A stretch of DNA of 64,000 bases from Chryseobacterium oleae (GCF_900115055.1 NZ_FOVD01000003.1:186001-250000), one strand, 5' to 3'. Positions 51,182 to 59,660 are shown, counted from the stretch's first letter. A program made the numbers and translations. Notes: generated by a model not told the origin, from the sequence alone.

Positions 51182-52302
51182 CTAAGGTCAAAGTTAAGCT
51201 TTATTTTCTTACTTTTTATAATAGACATACACGCTAGTATTTTTCCCTGGGCCTCTTCTTTTTCCGTTAAATATTCATTTTCAAGAAGTTCTACCTCCCC
51301 TTCTTCAAGATAGCATTCGCAGCTTCCACAGATCCCTGATTTACATGAATAAGGTACCGGAAAATTCTGAATAAGAAGCTGTTGAAGAATCTTTTCCCTG
51401 TTATCCGGAAGATGAGCTTCATACGCTTTTCCAAGCATTGTGAAGGCTACTTCTACGTTCTCAATCAGAGGAAATTCCTTTTCTACAGGATAAATATCGT
51501 CATTATATTCTTCAAAAAGCTCAAAATGAATATTCTTTTTAGGAATTCCGTGGTGGTAACATGCATTAGCCAGCGATTTTATCATCTCTCCTTTTCCGCA
51601 AATCAGTACTTCATCTACGGCATCCCAGATGGTAGATTCTTCGTCTGTATCATCCAGATGAAGAATTTGATTGATGATTAAATTCAGTTTTTTTTCATCC
51701 AGTCTTCCATAGAAAAACTGGTCGGCTGTTTTTTCCTTTGAGAAAAAATAAAAGATCTGAAGCCTGTCACCGTGCATTTTGGCAAGATGATCCAGTTGTT
51801 CCCTGTAGATAACTTCTTCCGAACTTTTATTTCCAAAAAACAAAAATAATCTAGTACGCGGTTCTGTATGCAGAATATTTTTAAAATGACTCAAAACAGG
51901 AGTAATTCCAATACCTGCTGCGAATGCAACGATTGTCCGGAACTCGCTTGGCTTCGAAACCAGTGTAAATCTTCCGGAAGGCTCTCCTACCATCAGTTCA
52001 TCACCCACATTATAATTTCTGAACAACTCTGAAGTGGCTCCCTCAGAAGAATTCACCTTGATCCCAAGACAGATTTTCTTTTCATACGGCGCCGAGGTCA
52101 TTGAATAATCATTAATGACTTCTTCACCATGAGCCCTGAATTTTATGCTCACAAACTGTCCTGCTTCAAACTTGAAATTCTCCCGTAAATTCTCTGCAAT
52201 ATCGAATTCCAGAGAAAAAGTATTTTTGGTAAGTTGTTCCTTTTTCGCTATTTTTAACGGATGAAACTGTATCAGTTTCCCTTTATAGATTTGTTGTTCC
52301 AT
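51178..52302 (-). CDS. Ferredoxin reductase with C-terminal 2Fe-2S domain (PaaE-like)
   Basis: A 374-residue flavin reductase: an FAD-binding barrel with VINDYSMTSAPYE, an NAD(P)-binding fold with VAFAAGIGITPVLSHFK, and a plant-type ferredoxin domain. The latter has Cys ligands in SCKSGICGSCECYLEEGEV and a fourth in LACMS. This domain order is that of PaaE, HmpX-like and related oxygenase reductases. No oxygenase is next to it, so the electron acceptor is unknown. Only 32 bp separate it from the divergent tlpA-like gene; a TATTTTTG box (52312-52319, minus) would leave a very short leader. Confidence 0.92.
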   Translation of the reverse strand: MEQQIYKGKLIQFHPLKIAKKEQLTKNTFSLEFDIAENLRENFKFEAGQFVSIKFRAHGEEVINDYSMTSAPYEKKICLGIKVNSSEGATSELFRNYNVGDELMVGEPSGRFTLVSKPSEFRTIVAFAAGIGITPVLSHFKNILHTEPRTRLFLFFGNKSSEEVIYREQLDHLAKMHGDRLQIFYFFSKEKTADQFFYGRLDEKKLNLIINQILHLDDTDEESTIWDAVDEVLICGKGEMIKSLANACYHHGIPKKNIHFELFEEYNDDIYPVEKEFPLIENVEVAFTMLGKAYEAHLPDNREKILQQLLIQNFPVPYSCKSGICGSCECYLEEGEVELLENEYLTEKEEAQGKILACMSIIKSKKIKLNFDLS

Positions 52303-52334
52303 ACTTCAATTCAAAAATAGTCAAAAAATAATTT

Positions 52335-52895
52335 ATGAAGAAGATAATTTTATCCACGCTTATTCTTACCGCTCTTTACAGTTGTAAAAAAGAAGGGCAA
52401 AAAATGGAAGATACAGCTGTAGCAGATTCAGTTTCCGTAACAGATCATACAGCTCCTGCAGCAGGTGCTTACACTTCAAAGGAACTTTCTCCGGAGAATC
52501 TTGGAAAATATTTAGCTCAGAAAAATGACACTTTATATGTTACCAACTTCTTTGCAACATGGTGCGGACCATGTATGAGAGAAATCCCTCATTTTAAAAA
52601 TAAAATGGAGGAATTGAAAGGGAAACCGGTAAAATTCACGTTCATCAACCTTGATGATAAGTCTGAGTGGAACAGCGCTGTGAAAAGATTTGCACAGGAA
52701 AACAACCTTGCCTCTAGTATTATTCTTCTAGACGGCCAGAAACTTGACCCAACCTTTTTTACCACTAATTTCAAACAGTGGGACGGCGGCTCGATTCCTT
52801 TTACCTATATGAGAAAAGGTGATAAAACCGATGAATATCTGGGCATGATGACTGAAGAAATATTGAATTCTAAAGTTGAAGCTCTCTTAAAATAA
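52335..52895 (+). CDS. TlpA-like thioredoxin-fold lipoprotein
   Basis: A 186-residue periplasm-facing lipoprotein: signal MKKIILSTLILTALYSC with Cys17 as lipid anchor, a short linker, then a thioredoxin fold with the active site WCGPC (Cys77 and Cys80) in FFATWCGPCMREIPHF. The cis-Pro-containing end (GGSIPFTYMRKGDK) is present, so it should be redox-active as a thiol-disulphide reductase. It lies 22 bp before an ABC permease gene of the FecCD type and is probably in the same operon. Confidence 0.93.
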   Translation: MKKIILSTLILTALYSCKKEGQKMEDTAVADSVSVTDHTAPAAGAYTSKELSPENLGKYLAQKNDTLYVTNFFATWCGPCMREIPHFKNKMEELKGKPVKFTFINLDDKSEWNSAVKRFAQENNLASSIILLDGQKLDPTFFTTNFKQWDGGSIPFTYMRKGDKTDEYLGMMTEEILNSKVEALLK

Positions 52896-52917
52896 ACATC
52901 CAGATTCTTTCTGAATA

Positions 52918-53889
52918 ATGTCAAAAAAATTCAAGATCCTGTGTTTACTGCTGACGGCCGCTATTATATTTACTGCGGTCATCAATCTGAACACAGGATT
53001 TTTAAGTTTAAACCTGCAGGATTTTCTTCAGGATTCTGATCAGAGCCAGATTGCTGAGATCCGTATCAACCGTGTGCTGGTTATGCTTTTAGCCGGGATT
53101 TCAATTCCGACTTCCGGTTTCCTGATGCAGGAATACTTTCAAAATCCGCTGGCCGGTCCGGATATTTTGGGAATCACATCGGTAGCCAGTCTATCCGTAG
53201 CCTTTTATATTTTCTTTTCTCACGATTTCCTGATCCCTGAATTTTTGCAGAACAGCTTTCTCAGCTTTTCAGCCATCGCAGGAAGTCTTGTACTGATGCT
53301 GGTTCTCCTTTCCATGTCGAATAAATTTCAGGATAAATCTTATCTTATTATATTCGGATTTCTCGTTTCTGCGTTTGCGGGAGCGGTAGTTTCTCTGTTA
53401 CAGTTCTATGCAGAAAATCAGAGTCTGAAAAACTATATTCTGTGGTCTTTCGGGGCTAATAATATGGTGACCCGAAACCAGATCTATGTATTATCTATTC
53501 TGGTTTTCATCGGAATGTTTTTCTGCTTTAAAACTATAAAACCATTAATTGGGAATTCATTGGGAACATCTTACGCACAGAGTTTGGGAGTTAATCTCAA
53601 TCAGCTGAAGATTTTGATCATTGCGGCATCTTCCCTACTTTCGGCTTCTATTACGGCATTTTTGGGGCCTATTCTATTTATTGGGATCATTGTTCCGCAT
53701 TTTTGCAGACTGATCTATAATCCATCTAAACTGTGGCAACAATGGATTCTGAATATGTTTCTCGGAATGTTGGTGATGATGCTTTTCTCGGTAGTAGCTG
53801 AAAAAACACAGATACCTTTGAATGTGATAAGCTCTGTATTTGGAATACCGGTGATCTTGCTGATGCTTTTGAAGCAGAATAAGGTGTGA
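52918..53889 (+). CDS. FecCD-family ABC transporter permease
   Basis: A 323-residue permease of the BtuC/FecCD family that forms the membrane channel for iron-siderophore, haem or vitamin B12 uptake. About ten hydrophobic segments are seen, with family motifs RINRVLVMLLAGISIPTSGFLMQEYFQNPLAGPDILGITSVAS, ARSLGVNLN-like AQSLGVNLNQL, and FLGPILFIGIIVPHFCRLI. No periplasmic binding protein gene is nearby. The ATPase gene follows after a 170-bp spacer with a nonamer hairpin. Confidence 0.93.
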   Translation: MSKKFKILCLLLTAAIIFTAVINLNTGFLSLNLQDFLQDSDQSQIAEIRINRVLVMLLAGISIPTSGFLMQEYFQNPLAGPDILGITSVASLSVAFYIFFSHDFLIPEFLQNSFLSFSAIAGSLVLMLVLLSMSNKFQDKSYLIIFGFLVSAFAGAVVSLLQFYAENQSLKNYILWSFGANNMVTRNQIYVLSILVFIGMFFCFKTIKPLIGNSLGTSYAQSLGVNLNQLKILIIAASSLLSASITAFLGPILFIGIIVPHFCRLIYNPSKLWQQWILNMFLGMLVMMLFSVVAEKTQIPLNVISSVFGIPVILLMLLKQNKV

Positions 53890-53938
53890 AAATGAATGAG
53901 TGAACGGTGAATTGTGAATTTTTTAAGCCGGAAATAGG

Positions 53939-54006
53939 ATCTGTGTTATCTGGAAAATCTGCGTGAGATTATTTTTTTGCTCGCTGATTTCGCAGATCAG
54001 GCAGAT
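53939..54006. repeat. Nonamer (ATCTGNNNN) inverted repeat within the importer operon
   Basis: Three words ATCTGTGTT, ATCTGGAAA, ATCTGCGTG run at 9-bp steps (53939-53965). The complements ATCTGCCTG, ATCTGCGAA, ATCAGCGAG lie at 53980-54006. Arms of 27 bp are separated by 14 bp. It sits between the permease and ATPase genes. Confidence 0.82.
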
Positions 54007-54059
54007 TTTGAGAAAGTTATAAATTATATATTTGATGTAATAAATAGATCTAAATTAAT

Positions 54060-54983
54060 ATGCACCTGGAAATCAGACAAGCTAATATAGGCTACGACAA
54101 AACCTTAATTTCAAATGCTCAGGCAGATCTGAAACTGGGTGATGTGTGCCTCCTGATTGGAAATAATGGGGTTGGGAAAACTACGCTGATCAAATCTATT
54201 TTGCATCAAATTTCCCTCTTAAGCGGAGAAATTTTAATCAACCAGAAAAATATAAAAGATCTTTCCGTTAAAGAAATTGCAGAAAATATTGCGGTCGTTT
54301 TCTCTAAATCAAATGTTCCGCAGCATTATACTGTTGAAGACCTGATTTCACTGGGGAAATATATTTATTATCCTTTCTATTTTGAACTTAAGAAAGAAGA
54401 CAGAGAAGAAGTCTCCGACATCATTGATGAGCTGGATCTCAGACAATATAAATACACTCTTCTTAAAAACTTATCGGATGGGAATTTGCAGAAAGCATTT
54501 ATAGGACGTGCCATTACCCAAAATTCGCCGGTTATTATCCTGGATGAGCCTACGACGCATCTGGACGAAAAAAACAAGCTTATCATTTTAAAAACACTCC
54601 GCAGGCTGGCTAAAGAACAAAACAAAATTATTTTATTTTCTTCCCACGACTGGCGACTGGCCAAAGAGTTTGCAGACAAAATCTGGTATGTGAAGGATAA
54701 TCAGCTTTTTTCCGGACTCGTAGAAGATGTATTGCTTCAGCATGATGAACTGACCAATGTATCCTTATTTCAGGTGAATGATAATTTCGTTCCGCCTTCC
54801 ATTCAGGCTCCGCAGGTTCATAAAGAAATGCTCTATTCCCTGCTGCAGAAAAATTTCGAAAAAGACCTTTCTGCCCTGCATTTTGAGTATAAAGACGGTT
54901 TTTGGGATATTCTTACCAACACCTCCAAACAACAATGTGAATCTTTCGAAGAAATAATAGATTCCGTTAAAAACATTCACTAA
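54060..54983 (+). CDS. ABC transporter ATP-binding protein (FecE/BtuD type)
   Basis: A 307-residue ATPase: Walker A GNNGVGKTT near 35-43, signature LSDGNLQKAFIGRA (LSDGN in place of the common LSGGQ), Walker B VIILDEPTTHLDE, and the switch His in SSHDWRLAKEFAD. It partners the FecCD permease upstream. About 70 C-terminal residues beyond the ATPase core are unusual for this class, and their role is not known. Confidence 0.93.
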   Translation: MHLEIRQANIGYDKTLISNAQADLKLGDVCLLIGNNGVGKTTLIKSILHQISLLSGEILINQKNIKDLSVKEIAENIAVVFSKSNVPQHYTVEDLISLGKYIYYPFYFELKKEDREEVSDIIDELDLRQYKYTLLKNLSDGNLQKAFIGRAITQNSPVIILDEPTTHLDEKNKLIILKTLRRLAKEQNKIILFSSHDWRLAKEFADKIWYVKDNQLFSGLVEDVLLQHDELTNVSLFQVNDNFVPPSIQAPQVHKEMLYSLLQKNFEKDLSALHFEYKDGFWDILTNTSKQQCESFEEIIDSVKNIH

Positions 54984-55009
54984 TACTACGTTTCTGTTAA
55001 ATATTTCAC

Positions 55010-55029
55010 ATACTATGCATGCATAGTAT
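55010..55029. promoter_or_regulatory. Upstream palindromic operator of the marR/beta-oxidation operon
   Basis: ATACTATGCATGCATAGTAT is a perfect 20-bp palindrome. A near-identical copy lies at 55093-55112; centres are 83 bp apart, about eight helical turns, which would suit cooperative binding or looping by a MarR dimer pair. Confidence 0.85.
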
Positions 55030-55092
55030 TATGCTAATCATACAATTTAACTCGTTTACTATCAGATTATTAACAAAATTTAACGTTAATAA

Positions 55093-55124
55093 ATACTATG
55101 CATGCATAATATTTACTAAATTTG
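55093..55124 (+). promoter_or_regulatory. Promoter and proximal operator of marR
   Basis: The second operator (55093-55112; one mismatch to the perfect palindrome) sits just upstream of a -7 box TAAATTTG (55117-55124). The operator covers where the -33 region would be, so repressor and RNA polymerase would compete. The expected start is near 55131, 15 nt before the ATG at 55146. Confidence 0.8.
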
Positions 55125-55145
55125 GGTAACACCATTCGTACATAA

Positions 55146-55601
55146 ATGATGGATAATAATAAAGAAAAAATAGAAAACGTAGATTTAGTTTTAAAACAGA
55201 CCTGGCTGGCTGTTTCTAAAATGTACACAGAACTTGCTCAAGAGCATGATTCTACCGCTGTACAGGCCCTCACTCTTCTTAAAATTGATCCCAAGGAAGG
55301 CACCCGAAGTACCAACTTAGGTCCTAAAATGGCGATCGAGCCCACCTCTCTGACAAGAATCATCAAGCTTCTTGAAGATAACGGATACATCTATAAGGAA
55401 AAAACCACTGCCGATAAAAGGGAAGTGATCATTAAACTTACAGATAAAGGTCTGAATTCAAGGAATATGTCAAAAGAAGTGGTCGTCAATTTTAACAAAA
55501 AGGTGATGGAGAAGATCGCTCCCGAGAAAATTGAAACGTTCAAGGAAGTCATGTCCGAAATCATGAAAATTGCAAACGAATTATTAAATAACAGAAAATA
55601 A
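55146..55601 (+). CDS. MarR family regulator of the beta-oxidation operon
   Basis: A 151-residue MarR protein: winged HTH with RSTNLGPKMAIEPTSLTRIIKLLEDNGYIYKEKTTADKREVIIKLTDKG, N- and C-terminal dimer helices. It is the first gene of the run of fatty-acid genes downstream (57 bp to the next start) and has two matched palindromes at its own promoter. This fits an autorepressor relieved by acyl-CoA or fatty acids; the ligand is an inference from the gene context. Confidence 0.93.
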   Translation: MMDNNKEKIENVDLVLKQTWLAVSKMYTELAQEHDSTAVQALTLLKIDPKEGTRSTNLGPKMAIEPTSLTRIIKLLEDNGYIYKEKTTADKREVIIKLTDKGLNSRNMSKEVVVNFNKKVMEKIAPEKIETFKEVMSEIMKIANELLNNRK

Positions 55602-55657
55602 ATTGTAGGAAATCCATATGGTAACCTATGGTTTTAGCAAATAATAAAAATTTACAT

Positions 55658-58051
55658 ATGAAAAGAAGAATCAAACATGTAACGGTTCTTGGTTCAGGAA
55701 TTATGGGTAGCGGTATTGCGGCACATTTCGCCAACATTGGCGTGGAAGTGTCCCTTTTGGATATCGTTCCTTTTGAACTGACAGAAGCTGAGCAGAAAAA
55801 AGGTTTGACCAAAGATGACAAAGTGGTAAGAAACAGAATTGCTTCTGAAAACTTTGAAAAACTGAAAAAAGCAAGTCCTGCCCTTCTCTATTCTCCGAAA
55901 TTTGCAGATAGAATTAAGGTAGGAAACTTCGATGATGATCTTCAGAAGATCAAAAACACAGACTGGATCATTGAAGTAGTCGTTGAAAGACTTGATATCA
56001 AAAAATCTGTTTATGAAAAAATTGAACAGTTCAGAAAGCCGGGAACATTAATTTCTTCTAATACATCAGGAATTCCTATTCATTTTCTAATTGAAGGAAG
56101 AAGCGATGATTTCAAACAATACTTTGCGGGAACACATTTCTTCAACCCGGTAAGATACCTTCCTCTTCTGGAGATCATCCCTACCCCGGAAACCCTTCCG
56201 GAAGTGGTTGACTTCTACATGAACTATGGAGCGAAATTCTTAGGAAAAACTACCGTTTTAGCCAAAGATACTCCGGCGTTTATCGCGAACAGAATCGGGG
56301 TATTCTCCATGATGGATCTTCTTCACAACGTACAGAAATTAGGACTGACTGTTTCTGAAGTTGATAAATTAACCGGTCCTGTCATCGGACGTCCAAAATC
56401 AGCAACATTCAGAACGGCTGATGTGGTAGGTCTTGATACCTTGGTTATGGTAGCCAACGGCGTTCGTCAGAGCGGTGCTGAAGCCAACAACTTTAATGAC
56501 GTTTTTGCCCTTCCAGGCTATATCCAGAAAATGATGGATAATAAGTGGCTAGGTTCTAAGACTGAGCAAGGTTTCTACAAAAAAGTGAAAAATGCAGAAG
56601 GAAAATCTGAAATCCACGGATTGAACCTTGATACATTAGAATATGAACTACAGGGGAAATCTTCTTTCCCAACTTTGGAATTAACGAAAAATATAGATAA
56701 GCCAATTGACAGATTCAAAGTTTTAATTGGTGGAAAAGATAAAGCCGGCGAATTATACAGAAAATCTCTGGGAGCCCTATTCGCTTACGTTTCTCATAAA
56801 GTTCCTGAAATCTCAGACGAAGTTTACAAAATAGACGACGCTATGAGAGCAGGTTTCGGATGGGAAAACGGACCGTTTGAAATTTGGGATGCTGTAGGCG
56901 TTCAAAAAGGTATTGAATTAGCTAAAGATGCAGGTTACGAAGTTTCGGACTGGGTAAAAAATGTAGAAGCTTTCTATAAAGTAAATGATGAAGGTCAAAG
57001 TATCTTCGTTGACAAAAATTCAGGGGAATACAACAAAATCCCTGGTCAGGATGCCTTTATTATCTTAGACAATATCAGAAAGAACAAAACACTTTGGAGC
57101 AATTCAGGGGCAGCTATTGAATATCTTGGTGACGGTATCATCAACTTTGAGATCCGCTCAAAAATGAATTCTCTCGGAGGCGAAGTTCTTGACGGATTAA
57201 ACAGAGCTATCGATTTAGCAGAAAAAGAATACGACGGATTGGTTGTTGGAAACCAGGGAACCAATTTCTCTGTAGGCGCCAACCTTGCCATGATCCTGAT
57301 GATGGCTATCGAACAGGACTGGGACGATCTGAATATGGCGATTGCCTATTTCCAGAAATCCATGATGAGAGTACGTTACTCTTCTATTCCTGTAGTCGTT
57401 GCTCCTCACGGAATGACGCTTGGTGGTGGTTGCGAAATGACCATGCACGCAGACAGAGTGGTTGCCGCAGCAGAAACTTACATCGGATTGGTAGAAACCG
57501 GAGTTGGGGTCATTCCTGGTGGTGGTGGTACCAAAGAACTTACGTTAAGAACTTCCAGAGAATTCCACAGCGATGACGTTAAAAACAACAGACTTCGTGA
57601 AGCATTCATGAACATCGCCATGGGTAAAGTAGCAACTTCCGCTTATGAAGCCTACGATATGGGAATTCTTGAAAAAGGAAAAGACATTGTATCCGTAAGC
57701 AAAAACAGACAGATCGCTGAAGCTAAAAAAGTAGCAAAATTATTGGCCGAACAGGGTTATACTCAACCTATCGAGCAAAGAGTAAAAGTTTTAGGAAAAG
57801 ACGCCTTAGGAATGTTCTACGTAGGAACAGACCAGATGCTTACCGGAAACTTCATCTCTGCACACGACAAGAAAATTGCTGACAAACTAGCCAACGTAAT
57901 GGTCGGTGGAAATCTTTCTGAACCAACGGTAGTTACCGAACAATACTTATTGAACCTTGAAAGAGAAACCTTCCTTCAACTTTGTGGTGAGAGAAAAACT
58001 TTGGAGAGAATTCAGTATATGTTGCAGAATGGGAAACCGCTAAGGAATTAG
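55658..58051 (+). CDS. 3-hydroxyacyl-CoA dehydrogenase / enoyl-CoA hydratase (FadJ-like)
   Basis: Start chosen at ATG 55658 (MKRRIKHVTVLGSG), where the NAD fold begins; an earlier start adds ten residues with no match. The 797-residue enzyme carries the hydroxyacyl-CoA dehydrogenase first (GSGIMGSG at 12-19, catalytic His in THFFNPVRYLPLLEI) and a crotonase domain in its last third (LGGGCEM, Glu near 594, and LVETGVGVIPGGGGTKE). This order is the reverse of FadB. It performs hydration and oxidation steps of fatty acid beta-oxidation with the downstream thiolase. Its stop codon is inside a heptamer repeat. Confidence 0.94.
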   Translation: MKRRIKHVTVLGSGIMGSGIAAHFANIGVEVSLLDIVPFELTEAEQKKGLTKDDKVVRNRIASENFEKLKKASPALLYSPKFADRIKVGNFDDDLQKIKNTDWIIEVVVERLDIKKSVYEKIEQFRKPGTLISSNTSGIPIHFLIEGRSDDFKQYFAGTHFFNPVRYLPLLEIIPTPETLPEVVDFYMNYGAKFLGKTTVLAKDTPAFIANRIGVFSMMDLLHNVQKLGLTVSEVDKLTGPVIGRPKSATFRTADVVGLDTLVMVANGVRQSGAEANNFNDVFALPGYIQKMMDNKWLGSKTEQGFYKKVKNAEGKSEIHGLNLDTLEYELQGKSSFPTLELTKNIDKPIDRFKVLIGGKDKAGELYRKSLGALFAYVSHKVPEISDEVYKIDDAMRAGFGWENGPFEIWDAVGVQKGIELAKDAGYEVSDWVKNVEAFYKVNDEGQSIFVDKNSGEYNKIPGQDAFIILDNIRKNKTLWSNSGAAIEYLGDGIINFEIRSKMNSLGGEVLDGLNRAIDLAEKEYDGLVVGNQGTNFSVGANLAMILMMAIEQDWDDLNMAIAYFQKSMMRVRYSSIPVVVAPHGMTLGGGCEMTMHADRVVAAAETYIGLVETGVGVIPGGGGTKELTLRTSREFHSDDVKNNRLREAFMNIAMGKVATSAYEAYDMGILEKGKDIVSVSKNRQIAEAKKVAKLLAEQGYTQPIEQRVKVLGKDALGMFYVGTDQMLTGNFISAHDKKIADKLANVMVGGNLSEPTVVTEQYLLNLERETFLQLCGERKTLERIQYMLQNGKPLRN

Positions 58052-58080
58052 AAGTTAGATTTTAGATATTAGAAGTTAGA
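58046..58080 (+). repeat. Left arm of heptamer-flanked cassette (5 x NNTTAGA)
   Basis: AATTAGA, AGTTAGA, TTTTAGA, TATTAGA, AGTTAGA run without gaps for 35 bp. The first word contains the TAG stop of the dehydrogenase gene, and the last base is directly followed by the ATG of the four-helix-bundle gene. Confidence 0.92.
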
Positions 58081-58443
58081 ATGAAAGCGCATAGATTACA
58101 GGATCTACTTATTTGGAAAAAATCAATGATGTTAGTAAAGGATGTTTATCTGATAACAGAAAAACTCCCTACTGATGAAAAGTTTGGGCTTATTTCACAA
58201 ATAAAGAGATGTGCGGTTTCTATTCCTTCTAATATTGCAGAAGGTGCAGGACGAAATAATGTAAAAGAATTTTATCAGTTTTTAGGAATTGCCTCAGGTT
58301 CTTGTTATGAACTTGAAACACAATTAATTCTTTTGGTTGAACTAAATTTTGAAAAGGAAACAGAGATTGCACCTTTACTAAATAATCTAAATGAAATTCA
58401 GAAGATGATCTACAAGTTTAAAACTAATTTAATAAACGGTTAG
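58081..58443 (+). CDS. Four-helix-bundle protein (23S rRNA intervening sequence protein family)
   Basis: A 120-residue protein of the S23/bIVP family (TIGR02436), whose founding members are encoded inside 23S rRNA intervening sequences. The family pattern is clear: LLIWKKSMMLVKDVYLITEKLPTDEKFGLISQIKRCAVSIPSNIAEGAGR, then FYQFLGIASGSCYELETQLIL. The structure is a four-helix bundle that forms pentamers in related proteins; its function is unknown, and nucleic-acid binding has been suggested. It is fully bounded by inverted heptamer arms (58046-58080, 58446-58480) and splits the dehydrogenase-thiolase operon. Its TAG stop lies in a GGTTAGA word. Confidence 0.93.
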   Translation: MKAHRLQDLLIWKKSMMLVKDVYLITEKLPTDEKFGLISQIKRCAVSIPSNIAEGAGRNNVKEFYQFLGIASGSCYELETQLILLVELNFEKETEIAPLLNNLNEIQKMIYKFKTNLING

Positions 58444-58480
58444 AATCTAATTTCTAACCTCTAATTTCTAACTTCTAAAC
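58438..58480 (+). repeat. Right arm of heptamer-flanked cassette (5 x TCTAANN)
   Basis: TCTAATT, TCTAACC, TCTAATT, TCTAACT, TCTAAAC fill 58446-58480, the inverse of the left arm and of equal length (35 bp). One direct-orientation word GGTTAGA (58438-58444), which supplies the stop codon, precedes it. The thiolase ATG follows 1 bp after the last word. Confidence 0.92.
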
Positions 58481-58481
58481 A

Positions 58482-59660
58482 ATGAAACAAGCATATATAG
58501 TAAAGGGTTTCAGAACTGCCGTAGGAAAAGCTCCAAAAGGAAGTTTAAGATTCACAAGACCCGACGTGATGGCCGCTACAGTTATTGAAAAATTAATGGC
58601 TGAGCTACCACAATTAGATAAAAACAGAATTGACGACCTTATCGTAGGAAACGCAATGCCGGAAGCTGAACAGGGACTGAATGTAGCCCGTCTGATTTCT
58701 TTAATGGGATTGAATACCGATAAAGTTCCGGGAGTTACTGTAAACAGATATTGCGCATCAGGAAGTGAGGCTATTGCTATTGCTTCTGCAAAAATCCAGG
58801 CGGGAATGGCAGACTGTATCATCGCAGGAGGTACAGAATCTATGTCTTATATCCCGATGGGTGGTTACAAGCCGGTTCCAGAAACAGATATTGCAAAAAC
58901 AAACCCTGATTATTACTGGGGAATGGGTTACACTGCTGAAGAAGTAGCCAAACAGTACAATATTACAAGAGAAGAACAGGATCAGTTTGCCTTTGAATCG
59001 CATATGAAAGCTTTAAAAGCTAATGCTGAAGGAAAATTTGCCAATCAGATCGTTTCTATTCCTGTAGAATATAATTTCCTGGACGACAACCAGAAAATGC
59101 AGTCTAAAAAGTTTGACTTTTCTGTAGATGAAGGGCCTAGAAAAGATACTTCTCTGGAAGGTCTTGCTAAACTGAGACCTGTATTCGCCAACGGCGGAAG
59201 TGTAACAGCCGGAAATTCATCTCAGATGAGCGACGGAGCTGCTTTCGTAATGGTGATGAGTGAAGAAATGGTAAAAGAATTAGGTCTTGAGCCGGAAGCA
59301 AGATTGGTAGCTTATGCAGCTGCAGGTCTTGAGCCTAGAATTATGGGTATGGGACCGATTTACGCGATTCCAAAAGCGTTAAAACAAGCCGGTCTTGAAT
59401 TAAAAGATATTGAATTAATTGAATTGAATGAAGCCTTTGCATCACAGTCTGTGGCGATCAAAAAGGAATTAGGATTAAACCCTGATATCCTTAACGTCAA
59501 CGGAGGTGCTATCGCTCTTGGCCACCCGCTTGGATGTACCGGAACTAAATTAACCGTTCAGCTTCTTGACGAAATGAGAAGACGTGGAAACAAGTACGGA
59601 ATGGTTTCTATGTGTGTAGGTACGGGACAGGGAGCAGCAAGTATCTTCGAGCTTCTTTAA
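58482..59660 (+). CDS. fadA: Acetyl-CoA C-acyltransferase (3-ketoacyl-CoA thiolase)
   Basis: A 392-residue thiolase, the last beta-oxidation enzyme, splitting 3-ketoacyl-CoA with CoA. The nucleophile Cys91 is in VNRYCASGSEAI, the general base His near 348 is in GGAIALGHPLGCTG, and the second catalytic Cys near 378 is in SMCVGTGQGAA. GNSSQMSDGAAF is also typical. It pairs with the FadJ-like enzyme, now separated from it by the 434-bp four-helix-bundle cassette. The family also includes degradative acetoacetyl-CoA thiolases, but this context favours fatty acids. Confidence 0.95.
   Translation: MKQAYIVKGFRTAVGKAPKGSLRFTRPDVMAATVIEKLMAELPQLDKNRIDDLIVGNAMPEAEQGLNVARLISLMGLNTDKVPGVTVNRYCASGSEAIAIASAKIQAGMADCIIAGGTESMSYIPMGGYKPVPETDIAKTNPDYYWGMGYTAEEVAKQYNITREEQDQFAFESHMKALKANAEGKFANQIVSIPVEYNFLDDNQKMQSKKFDFSVDEGPRKDTSLEGLAKLRPVFANGGSVTAGNSSQMSDGAAFVMVMSEEMVKELGLEPEARLVAYAAAGLEPRIMGMGPIYAIPKALKQAGLELKDIELIELNEAFASQSVAIKKELGLNPDILNVNGGAIALGHPLGCTGTKLTVQLLDEMRRRGNKYGMVSMCVGTGQGAASIFELL

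Noticed and set aside
58046..58480. Heptamer arrays as a CRISPR or CRISPR-like array
   Set aside because: The words have no spacers between them, arms are only 35 bp, and there are no cas genes. The structure is inverted arms, not repeat-spacer units.
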